Shown here: positions 39,735 through 51,302 of the stretch, in pieces
How positions within the stretch are numbered: position 1 is the first letter of the stretch
Layout of the letters: each line of letters starts with the position of its first letter
DNA from: Agrypnia vestita
Lineage: Eukaryota; Arthropoda; Insecta; Trichoptera; Phryganeidae
DNA: 64,000 nt
Direction: 5' to 3'
Assembly: GCA_016648135.1 (NCBI GenBank)
Contig: JADDOH010007983.1
Location: forward strand, 1 to 64,000
Notes under the pieces: model-generated
Seen by the model: the letters and a program-made list of their open reading frames with translations, nothing else
Told to the model about the DNA's origin: nothing
Database searches by the model: none
Program-made: the position numbers and the translations under genes

Positions 39735-39905
39735 TATTTAACTGTAAGTCCGCCCTCTACCTCCGCGGGTAAAGGTCGTCCTCCTGATGACGTTGAATAA
39801 GATTTCAACGAAACGTCGAGAATCGTTTCTCGGAAAAACATACGGTTCGTATAAAATATCCGCAACCAGTTACAGTTAAATAAGAACGTTTATTTTTATT
39901 TTCTA
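39735..39905. mobile_element. PLE-terminus-like element, ACGT type
   Basis: TATTTAACTGTAA at the left and TTACAGTTAAATA at the right form an inverted pair around a hammerhead-like core. No PLE coding remnant is attached, so the class is inferred from the core. Confidence 0.5.
39778..39824 (+). ncRNA. Hammerhead-ribozyme-like core
   Basis: CTGATGA (39784-39790), one extra C, stem II GTTGAA / TTCAAC, GAAAC at 39810-39814 with stem III ACGT and H17 = C (GUC cleavage triplet), followed by GAG pairing with CTC before the core. Confidence 0.65.
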
Positions 39906-40124
39906 ATAGAATGTCAACAGGTCCCCGATAGATTGTCCTAAGGTCCCAGAAAATTTAAAGACGTGAAAATATTTAACCAGAAATCCCAGTTGATAATGTT
40001 TTTGCAAATTATTAGTGGGCACGCTTAGATCCAATGTTTATGGGATTTTATAATATATATTTTTTTTAATTGCACAACAGATTGCTCCATTTACTATGCA
40101 AGTTATAACTTGGAGTGAGAACCT

Positions 40125-40622
40125 ATATGGAGGCGATCCTCTGCTTGATGCTTTCAATGCTATAATTAAATACATCAACATGATCGCTCAGTTCATTTAG
40201 GGGTTGCACACGTGCGTTATGGTGTGCTTATTCATTACATCCGTTCTGCATTTTGGGACATGAAATATCGCGTGACCTCGATTTCGCAAATAATTATTTG
40301 GTACAAACAGGGCATAATTCTCTAGCAAGTTCGGAGCATCAATTTTATTTCTTAAAATTTGAACCACCAACATGACTAGGCCCTCCTGTCTGCGCGACTC
40401 GAGGTTGCGATAGTTGCATTACCTCAGCAGTACTTCATGGTTCATGAATTTAGGATATTCTCCTGTTCTGCGCATGTATAAATAGTACAAGAATTTCTTT
40501 TGAATCTGCTCAATCATGTCGATGTATTTCTTTTGGTGTGGGCTCCACACTGCCATTCCATATTCCAATTTTGAACGAATAATGAAATTGTGCATTTGCC
40601 TTATGCACCTTTTGATATGTGT
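40125..40622 (-). pseudogene. LINE reverse transcriptase, thumb to C-terminus
   Basis: Minus-strand translation: FIIRSKLEYGMAVWSPHQKK, YIDMIEQIQKKFLYYLYMRR, then one stop, NYRNLESRRQEGLVMLVVQI, LRNKIDAPNLLENYALFVPN and IFHVPKCRTDVMNK. LEYG..VW.P....I..IE.IQ.KF, L..RR...., K..L..D.P.LL and P..RT are in the correct order for a CR1/Jockey-like enzyme. Only one internal stop in about 130 residues makes it one of the better LINE fragments here, yet no long ATG-initiated frame exists. It ends in an AT-rich 3' region. Confidence 0.85.
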
Positions 40623-40710
40623 CTGACGAAACCTAAAAGCTTATGACACGTTGTAACTAGTTGTGTAAATATGTAAAACACATACATAGTATAAATGTGT
40701 TTTTATTATA

Positions 40711-41172
40711 TTTTTGCTCCCTTTATATTAACTCGTGGCGTCTGCTTGCTTGCCGTCAACAATAACTTTGGATCGATTTTTGAATCAACCCTTTTCCCGT
40801 GATCCAATCGAGCTGAAACTTGGCAAACAGACTCGTGGCGACGATCAAGATCTATCAAATTTTCGTTAAAAATTTTTTAATAATTTTAGCATAATTTCGG
40901 ATTTTTAGAAATTTTATTGGTTTTTTAAATTTTTATAAATTTGAATTACTCCGTCGGTATGCATAATAGGTACTTCACTACGAATGTCGAAAATCTAAAT
41001 TGACTGACAAATATTTTAACAATTTAATCTTCAAAGCATGAAATGTCTTATCAAAGCTCAAAACATCTGACATTTTAGAAATATAATAAATTACTGTAAG
41101 TTTAGTGTTATGTTATATGTTTTAATTCGTCTTTAATTGTTGTTATATTTTACAAAAAAAGGGAGTATAATA
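40711..41172 (+). repeat. CTCCCTTT-family element, complete
   Basis: CTCCCTTTATATT at 40717 and AAAGGGAGTATAATA at 41158 are inverted ends. Internal blocks are CTCGTGGCGTCTGCTTGC, GATCCAATCGAGCTGAAAC and TCAAAACATCTGACATTTTAG. TTTATGGGTTAC follows the right end in several copies. Class unknown; no coding capacity. Confidence 0.7.
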
Positions 41173-41725
41173 AAAACTTGGTGTTTATGGGTTACTTTTT
41201 TTTTAATCTTGTACGTACACATAATTATTTGTCTTGTTAAGTAAATAAATTATTCATACATAACTGTCTTTGGCAAATAGAACTATTATGGTAGAAAGTC
41301 TACGAGGTTGAATTTTGGCAAAACCTCGCAAACGTATTTGGGATTTTCACGATGGGATTTTATGTATTGATCGTGCATGGGTTACAAATTATTGAATGTA
41401 CCTGCATTTGTGACTTTAAAATTCGCAGTGAAAAGGTAAAAATATTTGTTTTATTTTAAACAACATACAAATAATATATTATCCGGTGTGAGTAAAATTG
41501 TCAGTAATATTCCATCGCGTATTTATAATATTTTTTTGTCATCAAGATTGAAAGGTGACTTCAATACTCAATCCATCATATTCCAGTCAAAACAAATTTA
41601 ATCATATTGATTACTTTTACTATTTGGAGGTATATATTAATAACAATATTTTAACGTTGTAATAAGGTGCTAAAAATAATTTACGCATTATGTCACTTGT
41701 CACAAAACTACCGAAGAATCAAGCA
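41173..41725. other. Nothing recognised
   Basis: AT-rich with no motif. Confidence 0.25.
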
Positions 41726-41730
41726 CAGCC

Positions 41731-42222
41731 TGTAACCTTCTAGGGTGACCTAAAATCTTCGGGAAACATCCAGAAACGCCTAGGAGCGACGAGAAGGTTC
41801 TCCTAACAAATCCTAAAAATGATACGAAAAAAATCTAAGAGGTTCGATACCAGCATTTTCAGATATAAATACAGCCGGCTGTGGCGCCGAAGTCGGAGTA
41901 GTCGCGTTTGACAAGCGAAGTCGGCTGCAAGGTGAAATAATTTTAGTGACAGATATCGAGCGAATAGTGGCGAAAGAAATAAGCGATAATACGAGTGAGA
42001 ACTGGCTGGAATTTTCTAGTGAATGTTAAATACGTGTTACCCCGTGACAAGAAAGTGTTTATACACGAGTGATATATTGCGAAGTAGTGTGATTTAAGGA
42101 AAAGCGTTAAGTTTAATATTGTTAAGTGACTTTGTACATTGAATAGTTAATGAATCAGTTATTAAAAAATCTAATAAATTTTCAGCGTATTAATTCATTC
42201 CTCCCGCAGCCACGACACGTCA
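41731..42222 (+). mobile_element. Solo LTR, gypsy-type
   Basis: TGTAACCTTCTAGGG ... CCACGACACGTCA. A TATAAATACAGCC box at about 41863 is followed by an initiator-like GTCGGAGTAGTCG; AATAAAT lies at about 42174. Flanks AGCC and TAAT differ. GAAnnTTC-like halves lie between 41731 and 41800. Confidence 0.7.
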
Positions 42223-42224
42223 TA

Positions 42225-42680
42225 ATTTATTATATTACAGATATATCATAGACGAAGCTATTTTTTATAAGTGAAAGTAGGTAATAAAGTCTTTTTGGGT
42301 ATTTACAGGGCTTATTGTAAGTGTTAATCATTCAGAAAAATGTCATGTACATATAAAAAGAATATTGCTTTAAAAAACTTGAATACAAAAATAGATATCT
42401 CTTTATTTGTATGGGGATGACAAATTTCGGTAGTAAAAATACAACTCACATATGAAAAAAGTTGAGCAAGGTTGACATATGTACAACTTAACAAAAAAAA
42501 ATTATAGATGTGATGGTCTATCACGGGTGGAACTGTGAACATCGCTTAAGAAAGCCGTACGATTGGTCGCTAGCCCTATAAACACCCAAAAAGACTCCCA
42601 TTCCTACCTATTTTCCCATATAAAAAATAGCTTCATCTCTATGAGATATCTACAATATGTCTTGATTAATGATGTACCCT
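42225..42680. mobile_element. GTCTC-palindrome MITE, diverged copy
   Basis: Left arm ATTACAGATATATCATAGACGAAGC and right arm AATAGCTTCATCTCTATGAGATATC; TTTTTGGGT and CCCAAAAAGAC face each other. The centre is AT-rich and diverged. Confidence 0.65.
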
Positions 42681-42754
42681 TGGGGATAAAATACAGTATA
42701 GTATTCTTAAAAAATTTGGACAGACTCAAAATATTCTAACAATATTTTAGTATT

Positions 42755-43535
42755 TACTCCCTTTATATTAACTCGTGGCGTCTGCTTGCTTGCTTGCTTG
42801 CCGGCTTGCCGTCAAAAAAAACTTTGAATCGATTTTTGACCCTTTTCCCGTGATCCAATCGAGCTGAAACTTGGCAAGTAGACTCGTGGCGTCGATCAAG
42901 AAGATCTATCAAATTTTCGTTAAAAAAAAAATATAATGTATTTATTTTTTATTTATTTATTTAATGTTCATGGAAGACCAACAGCACAAAAAAAGCATAT
43001 AAAACATTGATACAATATAGATGGCCAATTACAGGTCTCCACATTTAGAAATATATCAGTAATGATAAATATTTATGAATGACTAAGGCATATTAAAAAT
43101 TATATAGAAAGAAAGAATAAAAAAATTTTAACAAAAGAAAAAGAAACTTAATTATTACGTGGAAAAAAATTCAGCACTAAAAATTTTTCTAAATCTTGTG
43201 TATAATTTCAGATTTTTAGAAATTTTATTAGTTTTTTCAAATTGGAATCATTAGAAAAGTTTGATTACTAGCATAGCGGCCCGATAACGTCGCGGAATAT
43301 TTTCTAAATTTGAATTACTCCGTCGGTATACATAATAGGTACTTCACTACGAATGTCGAAAATCTAAATTGACCGACAAATGTTTTTAGAATTTAATCTT
43401 CAAAGCATGAAGTGTCTTATCAAAGCTCAAAACATCTGACATTTTAGAAATATATTAAATTATTTTAAGTTTAGTGTTATGTTATATGTTTTAATTCGTC
43501 TTTAATTGTTGTTATATTTTACAAAGAAAGGGAGT
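42755..43535 (+). repeat. CTCCCTTT-family element with LINE 3' end inserted
   Basis: Same ends and blocks as 40711-41172, but split at AAATTTTCGTTAAA by about 220 bases (42935-43155). That insert begins TTATTTATTTAATGTTCATGG, the reverse complement of the LINE 3' end at 44940-45045. Confidence 0.75.
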
Positions 43536-43779
43536 ATAGTAAAAACTTGGTTTTTATAGGTTACTTTTTTTATTGAATGAAATCATCACTAAGCCATGTG
43601 AAGATTCTAACGGCACTTATCCACGCAATGAAATATCTCACAGATTATGATGAGATAAATCCAGAGTCAGATTATGTTTAGAATAGAATATGTTTAGATA
43701 GAAGTATATTTTTCTTTGCTACGCAGATCTTTATGACCTTTTGAAGAGTTTCTTACAGCTTCCCTGGTTTTGCCTACAC

Positions 43780-44260
43780 TATACTAGAGTGCCACCACTG
43801 TAACTTGGCTTGCGAGGGAAGGCGCCCGTGTCGCGAAACAGAAGTTGCCAGGTTGTAAATTTATTACACAATACTGAATGTCCGGTGACCAGTGTCAGAG
43901 CCTTCAATATAAATTCGGTCGGGTAACAGCGCGCTCCGCGGCGGCCGCTCTATCTGTCAAACTGTCAGACGGTAATATCGGTCCATTATTTGATTTTTCA
44001 GCTTAGCAAAATTTTGATACTTCATTGGCATTTGTTCTTGCACCACCCCCGACTGTTTTAGTTGTTTTGGACATAATAATTCAGTGTATATTGGTAATCA
44101 AGATGTCACAGCTCCCGAGCAAATACAGAATTGAACTGAATGACAGGGCGAGGGGTTGCTGCCGGGTGCGGGCGGGGCGGGTTTTAGTTCCAATCCTGCC
44201 GCACGCCAAGTTATGTTGGGCAGGCAATAGTCCATTTCTATCGAGAAAAAACAGTAGGTT
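43780..44260. other. CpG-rich stretch, possible host promoter
   Basis: CAGCGCGCTCCGCGGCGGCCGC at about 43930 lies just after a TATAAATTCGG (about 43909) and precedes an ATG-started 80-codon frame (44025-44267) with no recognised domain. A small or partial gene cannot be excluded. Confidence 0.3.
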
Positions 44261-44479
44261 AATTTAATTTTTAGGTAGTATTTGTATTGCTTTAATTTAT
44301 TTTTGCTTAGTTAAATTATACGGTACGCAAGAACCATTTACAAACATGTATAATATTTCATTTTTTACATAAATATTTATATTAGTAGGTACATTACATG
44401 AAATTTTAATCGATATTTTTTATAAATTTTAAAATTCATCACAACCGTGTTAAAACCATTGTACATATATTTAATCTGA

Positions 44480-44645
44480 ATATAATAATTTCATTGTCTG
44501 TCTATCTGTGACGTCCGTAACTTGCTGGAATGAAGCAGGAATTATAACTTCAGACAATTAGTGTAACACTCAATGACCCAGGCAACACGCAATGGTCGCC
44601 CATCAAATTATCTTGATTTTTCACGGGGCGTGCGGCTAGTGTAAA
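44480..44645 (-). repeat. Dispersed repeat related to GTAACCCGTC family
   Basis: Minus strand starts ACACTAGCCGCACGCCCC and ends ACAGATAGACAGACAATG and AATTATTATA. The ends parallel the family although the start differs. Confidence 0.45.
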
Positions 44646-44935
44646 TTATAATATGTAACAGTCCAATACTACTACATATGGTGATCTACTTGTAATAAAG
44701 ATGTTTCTTAAATTTTTTTAATTGTTATTGTTTTTTTTTAAACGTCATTTTTTGAATAATTTCCATAATTAATGCTAATTATTGTGAAATAAAATAATTT
44801 TTTTATGGTCAGATAGGTATAGCTTCATTCTATTGCATTTTGATACATACTTATTATGTAACGATATCTCTCCTTGAGCAAAAGATTTTATATAGAGTTA
44901 GCACATATTGTTTAAAGTATAATAATTAATATACT
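44646..44935. other. Nothing recognised
   Basis: AT-rich. Confidence 0.25.
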
Positions 44936-44939
44936 TCTA

Positions 44940-45045
44940 AATGTGGAGACCTGTAATTGGCCATCTATATTATATCAATGTTTTCTATGCTTCTTTGTTG
45001 TGTTGTTGGTCTTCCATGAATATTAAATAAATAAATAAATACTGG
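44940..45045 (+). repeat. LINE 3' end
   Basis: TGTGGAGACCTGTAATTGGCC ... TTGGTCTTCCATGAATATTAAATAAATAAATAAA, the plus-strand version of the insert at 42935-43155. Confidence 0.7.
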
Positions 45046-45299
45046 TTTATAAAAGGTTAAATTGAAAATATTGATTTTCAGTCGTACTCTAGTGTATATG
45101 TTAAATAGTTCGGAAGAATATCATATTAAATATACATTAAAAATAATATTATACTAATACTACACATTAAAAATATAGAGGTTTCATTACCAGCTGCGAA
45201 ATATATGTATACTATTTAATGAGAAGGACTACAGATGTCTCTAGCATAGTCTCTTCAAAAATAAAGAAATAGATTTCAAATTGGAACATGCACACAAAT

Positions 45300-45500
45300 T
45301 TCAAAAAATTTGATAGTGTGTGGATGTTCTTACGATGGAATTGGTGAACGTTGCATTGCGTAGAGTGATCGCTTAAGTCAATTCATACAGGTTGTAAGTT
45401 GTAAGCCTTGGGCCATCGTATTAAAAACTTCCATACACGTTTCTCATATAAATAGCTTCGTCTCCGTGGGACTTCTACAATTTATCTTTATTAAATAATA
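45300..45500. mobile_element. GTCTC-palindrome MITE, right arm
   Basis: GTGTGTGGATGTTCTTACGATGG ... TAGCTTCGTCTCCGTGGGACTTCTACAATTTATC. Confidence 0.65.
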
Positions 45501-45599
45501 ATTCCGCAGTAGACAAGTTCAGTTATTGTGTTCTCATATAAAAATATTGCTAAATGTCAATATGAATTTCTTGAATAAAGGTAAAATAAATATAAAAAA

Positions 45600-45995
45600 A
45601 GTAACCCATAAAAACCAAATTTTTATTATACTCCCTTTCTCATTTACTAGTTGAAAAATTTTTTTTCGCTTAACCTACGCGTTGGGCTTCGGTCGGGCGA
45701 CGCTACGAAAGGGAGTAATAAAAAAATTCCAAAAATCCAAAATTATACTATAATCAGGTTTCGCGTCTACCAGACGCGTTGAAATATTTCCATACAACTT
45801 AATAAGTTGTATGAAAAAACCATTCAAAATTTGAAAAATCCAAAAAATATATTTTTTTTAACGAAAATTTGATAAATCTTCTTGATCGTCGCCACGAGTC
45901 TGCTTGCAAAGTTTCAGCTCGATTGGATCACGGGAAAGGGGTTTAAAATGGATCCAAAGTATTTTCGTCACACAAGAAGACTAAAGGGTGTAAAA
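45600..45995 (-). repeat. CTCCCTTT-family element
   Basis: ACTCCCTTTCTC at about 45631, TTAACCTACGCGTTGGGCTTC, a second internal GGGAGTAAT at 45712, the CGATTGGATCACGGG block, and AAAGGGTGT at the right end. Same composition as 4705-5042. Confidence 0.65.
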
Positions 45996-46209
45996 ATACT
46001 ATTGTACGTTTTTTTCAATCAAATAAAATTATATTTTATGTTATAATACGAGGAAAACGTAGCATATTATCAATACCTGAATCATCACATCTCTTTCCGA
46101 AATACTCACAAGATGGGGCCGCTCCGTTGGAAGTGTCGACGTAAAAACGATATTTGACGTTTAGCCAAACAACAAAATAATCTTTCCGCCCGTTAAAAGG
46201 CTCTAAAAC

Positions 46210-46780
46210 ACGAGAGTGGCAAGAAACGCGGGCCACTCCGAGCTAGGGGATGATGCCCAAATCATCAGGCTGTGGATTTTCCACCCGGGGGCTGCGGGCG
46301 GAGCCCAGGGCGCGGGGGGGGTGTCAAGGCGTCGGCGCCGCAATGCGTCGTCTGCCACTGCGCACGCGCGCTCCGCGAGCATTCCCTTGACCCTACATCC
46401 AGAACGCGCAATCGATAACGCCACAACGCGCTTAAACACGCGCATCAGTAAAAAAACCCAACAGCAGCAACTCCGAGCTTCCATCACCCCTTAAAAGGGT
46501 GGTTTTCTTTACAAACGGCGCGCGAGTTCAACATTTTTTTGCCGCGACTGGATACGAAACCAGTCTGGAAGCGGGCCACGAATGCGTGGAGCAATTCTGC
46601 CACGGAGCAGAAATGCCCGACTGGAGATGCGATGTAAAAATAAACAGTTTACGCGTTCTCGTGCCTTGCTGCGCGGTGGCTCGTTTGAGCGTGGTACTCT
46701 ATGTACTTGTGAAGATTTTATAGGTGTGGTTTGCACAGGTCGGGATGGAAACTGCAAATTGCGGAGGGAGTGATTTTTTT
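46210..46780. other. CpG-rich patch, the largest in the window
   Basis: High CpG from about 46240 to 46470 (GCGCGGGG, CGTCGGCGCCGCAATGCG, GCGCACGCGCGCTCCGCGAGC), then moderate to 46720. Long frames on both strands (46203-46487, 46216-46494) are mutually antisense and have no motif. A host promoter or first exon is possible. Confidence 0.35.
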
Positions 46781-47295
46781 ACGAAATAAAACAACAGATT
46801 AACGGAGAACAACTTGTTTTAACATGTATTCAGGTGCAGTAACATAACAGGTATTCGGGAAATATTTAGTATAAAATTTTTGATGTGTAAAAAACAATAA
46901 TCTCTAATAATGATAATAATTTATGTGTGACGAAAAAATCGATGAAAAAAATCATTCTTATGTACTTACACTATTCAAAAAATTAGATTATCGAAAATTA
47001 AAATATATCCTCTCGTATTCCGATTAAGAGTCCTAGGTAAATTACTTTTCTTTATAAATTCAGTACCTACACGGAATCTATCTAAATATTTGAATAAAAA
47101 AAAATACAGTCACAGTACCTCTCAACACAAGATACTTTCTCTAACAATTGAAATTTTACAATGTAATATATTTTCATTCCTTTCTTCCTTCACAGAAAAC
47201 TATTCATGTAACGCACAAGCGAATTTTAACATCAACATGAGGTACTCACCCGGCTTAAAAAATATTATTGCTTGATGTTGCTTATGATATAAAAA
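46781..47295. other. Nothing recognised
   Basis: AT-rich with no motif. Confidence 0.25.
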
Positions 47296-47299
47296 TAAC

Positions 47300-47525
47300 A
47301 CACAATCTAGTTGATAGTCCGGAACTTTTTCAACGAATATCTTTCCACATCCCAGACATTCACTACTTTTCATCTCCCCTTTTGTAAGACCAACTCAAAA
47401 CAAAACTCCTTTATGTACAGATTCACAAATTCATTTAACATAGACTATCACCACATTGACATTTTCAACTCAACGATAAGAAACATAAAACAAACAATAT
47501 CTACACAACCGCACCCAAACTAATT
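47300..47525 (+). pseudogene. Probable LINE C-terminal remnant
   Basis: A 70-codon frame: NSFMYRFTNSFNIDYHHIDI then FNSTIRNIKQTI and a stop, followed by CACCCTCTCC-type UTR. The R.T..FN.....IDIF...I..IK layout resembles LINE closing segments such as 55639-55983, but the WN.LP motif is missing. Tentative. Confidence 0.4.
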
Positions 47526-48135
47526 CGTACAATTTATCTTTCCTTCTGCTCCCGTCCCACATTCCCCTCCACCCTCTCCACTTGCTGTTAAAATAATTTA
47601 AAAAATATGTTTTACTACGTCACACTTGTTCTAATAAATTACCATATTTTATAAACTATATTTTAATACATAAAACTATGTTCTAATAAATTACTATATT
47701 CAGTGAAAAATTTGTAATTGGCATAATTTTAAAATCCATTATTTTATATTTATTACTACGAGTATGTTAATGTGCTGTTAATTTCACCAGAAATAAATAA
47801 ATGATTGTGGTGCAACATTAATGTTTTAATATACACTTAAATAATAATAATAAACATGTAAAATTTAAACACATGTTGAGTTATTTTGTTCACAACACGT
47901 CCCCAATATTATACTTGTTCCCGTTAGTGCCCGAAAAAATCCCTCCCACTACGTGATCCGCTTCCCTTCCCAATAGGTTGATAACAAGATTAGTTATTAA
48001 TGACAGAATAGCTAAATGTGAGTGTATTACAAAGTTTAATTTAGTTTAAATGAAAAAATAATAATAGTAACTTGTTTAAATTAACTGATTTACAGTAGAC
48101 ACGATTAATATTTTTTATTCGTAAAATATTTATGC
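47526..48135. other. AT-rich; short shared repeat
   Basis: 47860-47950 shares ACACATGTTGAGTTAT and CACAACACGTCCC with 9540-9660. No other motif. Confidence 0.35.
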
Positions 48136-48139
48136 AATG

Positions 48140-48400
48140 TTAATATTGTCACGATATCATTTATTACACAGAGTCACTGGACACGAACTTAATCGGAGCA
48201 CGGTTTTTTAATTCACACTAATTGTTTCTAGAATATTTCACGCAAATTCACACTAATTTACGATACTAACATTTTTGCTGCAATTTTAACTAATATCACA
48301 CGATTCATTAGTTGCAACTGACATTGCGGAAGCTGGCCTCATATATTCGACTTACTGCTTTATTTCATTCGAAGACATTTTGGCAATTCTATCTTGCACC
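48140..48400 (-). mobile_element. LTR fragment
   Basis: Plus strand TTGTCACGATATCATTTATT then GAGTCACTGGACACGAACTTAATC and TTAATTCACAC, matching 14515-14570. Confidence 0.55.
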
Positions 48401-49005
48401 ATTTTCGCAGATAATGGCAATTATTTTATTCTATTTGTGATCGCTTCTTTATTTTTAAAGTCAAAAAAGCTCTTCGGGTACTTTCACAAAGCATTATTTA
48501 ATGTAACACCATCTGCGAACGGTTTTCTTCTTTTAGAGGACCGTGTCAAATACGGAACTCGACTTCTAATTATGACGCTCAAGTTCTGAATTTATGTCCG
48601 AAGATCCGCAAATGTCTATGGAAATGCTCTCGCGAGCCGCTTATGCCGACCCCTGCCCTAGACCAACTAGCTAGTCCGTCTATTTACAGTAAAATAATTA
48701 ATTTATCCTACAATGTATTTGTTATCAGTGAAAATTATTTTCATGAAACTGAATATAATTTAAGCGAAAATCCAATTAAGTCCCACCCTGTAAATATCAA
48801 TTCAATTCGCGCTCAAATCTTGAGATGGATTGGATCTCAACACCTGGGCTTAGATTTATTGAGTGACGAATCCCGCCAGCTTTAGCGTTGGGACTTAGAT
48901 GTTCGGAAAATTTCGAAAACAAATTGTTTATTTCGGAAAAATAATTAGGGATGTGCATAAATTAATTATCTGCGAAATGTCAATGACTGATGTCCTGAAT
49001 ATGAC
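48401..49005. other. Unidentified
   Basis: Open frames at 48380-48589 and 48643-48885 have no motif and no clear codon structure. Confidence 0.25.
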
Positions 49006-49009
49006 GCGG

Positions 49010-49110
49010 GATCGTGGCTGTAAAAGGAAAAGGAAACACAAAAAAGTTTTATCAATTACACAAAGTCACTGGAAATGAATTTAATCGTAGCACTGTTCTT
49101 AAATTCACCC
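49010..49110 (-). mobile_element. LTR fragment
   Basis: GGGATCGTGGCTGTAAAAGG then ACAAAGTCACTGGAAATGAATTTAATC, parallel to 14455-14545 and 48160-48200. Confidence 0.5.
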
Positions 49111-49239
49111 TTTCTACCCGTCCCTCGCTGTCCCTCCTTCACACTCAATCCATCTTTGTTCTCATTCTGTTTTTTTTTAAAGATAGATATTCGTACACGG
49201 AATACATATCACTTCAATATTCTCACTATTTTCAAACTA

Positions 49240-49345
49240 AGCTAGACGCTTGTGCTATGAAAATAGGACTAACTTGCTAGTCTGGAGTGAGGTTCGAATC
49301 TGCGACCTTTGGATCACGAGGCGAGTGTCCTAAGGCCATGCAACA
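49240..49345 (-). repeat. tRNA-related SINE-like sequence (family C)
   Basis: Contains GAGGTTCGAATCTGCGACC (inverted B box) and GGATCACGAGGCGAGTGTC, as in 55195-55265. Confidence 0.6.
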
Positions 49346-49369
49346 TTTTTTTATTCTTTTTATTATTTA

Positions 49370-49450
49370 TTCTACTTTGGTAAGTTACTAATAACTGCCA
49401 CAGTGGCTAAAATCTGTTCTGTGGCAGTTATTCTCATTTGATATTTATGT
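49370..49450 (-). repeat. LINE 3' stem-loop
   Basis: A 14-bp stem AATAACTGCCACAG / CTGTGGCAGTTATT (49390-49432); in minus-strand sense it is followed by AATAAATAATAAAAAG. Confidence 0.6.
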
Positions 49451-49659
49451 AATAGTAACAAATAACAATCGTAAAGAAGCATAAACGTAAAAAAGAAAGC
49501 AGAAAGAATTTAGTAATATATACAATCATAAGAATACATAAATCTTAAGAAAAGAAAATATACATATAAAATTAAGATAAACTTTTAAGTATATACAAAA
49601 AGAAATACAAAGGGTAAGATACAAAAATAAATACTATATTAGAGTATACTTGAAATTAT

Positions 49660-49760
49660 TTTATTTATTTATTTATTTATTTAACTTCATCTTGTTACAT
49701 GACAGGAGATGGAGCCGCTCATCTCACTAGGAAGAACCTGTGCCGAGATGAGCAGCTGAA
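49660..49760 (-). repeat. LINE 3' end with stem-loop
   Basis: Stem GCTCATCTC / GAGATGAGC (49717-49753) with loop CACAGGTTCTTCCTAG, then in minus sense a short spacer and (AAATA)n at 49660-49682. Confidence 0.65.
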
Positions 49761-50115
49761 CAATATAGTTAGAACAAAAAATAATAAAGATATACAACAA
49801 AATACTATATAACTATAAAATTAATTAATTAATTAATTGAGTATATAAATATAAAATGTGGATAATAAGAACAGAATATACTGTAAAATACAAAAGCAAT
49901 AGTGAAAGTAGAGTAATATATATAAAAATCATATGCATGGATACTAACAAAATGTATATATAATAGCACAGTTAAAAGTATATTTAGGTATGTACCTATA
50001 TAAGAGAATTAAATGAATGTTTGTGTATATTAAAGAGTGATAAGAAATGAAGTTTAATGAGCAATAAATTATGACCTGTTTTCGGCATTTATATAAATCA
50101 GATTTTGCCTATTTA
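49761..50115. other. AT-rich LINE-like UTR sequence
   Basis: Probably the 3' UTR of the LINE remnants on either side; no motif. Confidence 0.3.
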
Positions 50116-50119
50116 GAGG

Positions 50120-50370
50120 TCAAGGGCGGATCACTTCTTCAGCATACCTTCTACCTGATATTTTTATAAAATTAGTGATACGATGTTTAAAAGGTTTTGT
50201 GTATTGTAATTTCTTTAGTTTCATTTGGTAACTTATTAAAAACAAGCGGGGCAGTGTAATTAAATTGTCTTTGTCCAAAAGACGTTTTCATTTTAGGTAC
50301 CTAAAAATTAACTGCATTTGCCAGCCTTGTAACCCGTGTTTGCTGTGTACGCTTAAAATTTACTTTATCC
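50120..50370 (-). pseudogene. LINE reverse transcriptase C-terminus
   Basis: Minus-strand translation: TRLANAVNF, stop, VPKMKTSFGQRQFNYTAPLV, FNKLPNETKEITIHKTF and, after a frame change, SGRRYAEEVI. TR..N...P...T.FG.R.F.Y..P..(W/F)N.LP...K is the classical LINE closing segment. One stop and one frame change. Sense direction agrees with the 3' stem-loop at 49717-49753, which could belong to the same copy. Confidence 0.75.
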
Positions 50371-50499
50371 TTGTGGAATTATACAAGTATGGTTTTAAGG
50401 TATAATTGCCTCGGGTCAAGAACGTTAAATATTCCAAACAATTTATCTAAAGGAAACATTCTCGATTTCTTGGTCATATTATGTTTTTTTTCATACCAA

Positions 50500-50720
50500 T
50501 TACAAGTTTTAATATTTTTTTATTTTCATTTAAAATATACATATATTATTAATATTTTCATACAAAGATAAAACTTTTGCAAAGTAAACTTGGCTTCGAG
50601 CGGCAATCGAACTCCCATGCATTAGTTTCAAAGGGAATAGTAACTCAACTACAAACGCAGATGGCACGAAAGGACGTCGAATATGAAAGGCAAGATTAAT
50701 ATATTTTGCCAATATCCTTC
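50500..50720 (-). repeat. Repeat family with internal tRNA-like module (B)
   Basis: The reverse complement matches 53060-53260 over about 200 bases: upstream TTAATCTTGCCTTTCA, tRNA-like CATCTGCGTTTGTAGTT ... GAGTTCGATTGCCGCT, and downstream GAAGCCAAGTTTA, GCAAAAGTTTT and AATATTAATAATAT. Confidence 0.75.
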
Positions 50721-50959
50721 ATTGGAAGCGATATTGGCAAAGGATATTATCAAAAATATTGAAAACATGTTTCGTAGTTCTTTAACTTTATAAAAAACAT
50801 GACATTTTATAAACAAATACAATTAGTTACTTTGATGTTTTTTGTAAATAAAGTGGATTAAAAGTCTAGGCGCCACCTAGACCTATGCAAAATTTAAATT
50901 GAATCAGACGAGGTAAAAAACCTAGTGTGGCAATTATTAGTAACTTAATATTAAAACAA

Positions 50960-50988
50960 ATGTTAATATATATATATATCTATCATAT

Positions 50989-51023
<35 letters not shown>

Positions 51024-51060
51024 ATATATTATATATATAATATATATATATATATTACAT
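50960..51060. repeat. (TA)n microsatellite
   Basis: Alternating TA from about 50967 to 51056 with short interruptions such as GATATATTAT, able to fold back on itself. Confidence 0.95.
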
Positions 51061-51302
51061 AATGTTGCATGTTGCATGTTACATGCATTTAGAATTATTA
51101 GAAATTAGTAAAGCATGTAATAGTTAACAAAATATTATTAATAATCAATTAAATTTAACTACTAGCCCAATTCTATAAAAATTTCCAATAATTGTGAGTA
51201 ATCAAGAACTTCAGTAATGATATTTTAAAAATAATTTTTCATATTATTTAGAAAAACAAGAAACAAAAGACATTTCATTCTGATATTTTGACAGTTATAC
51301 AA

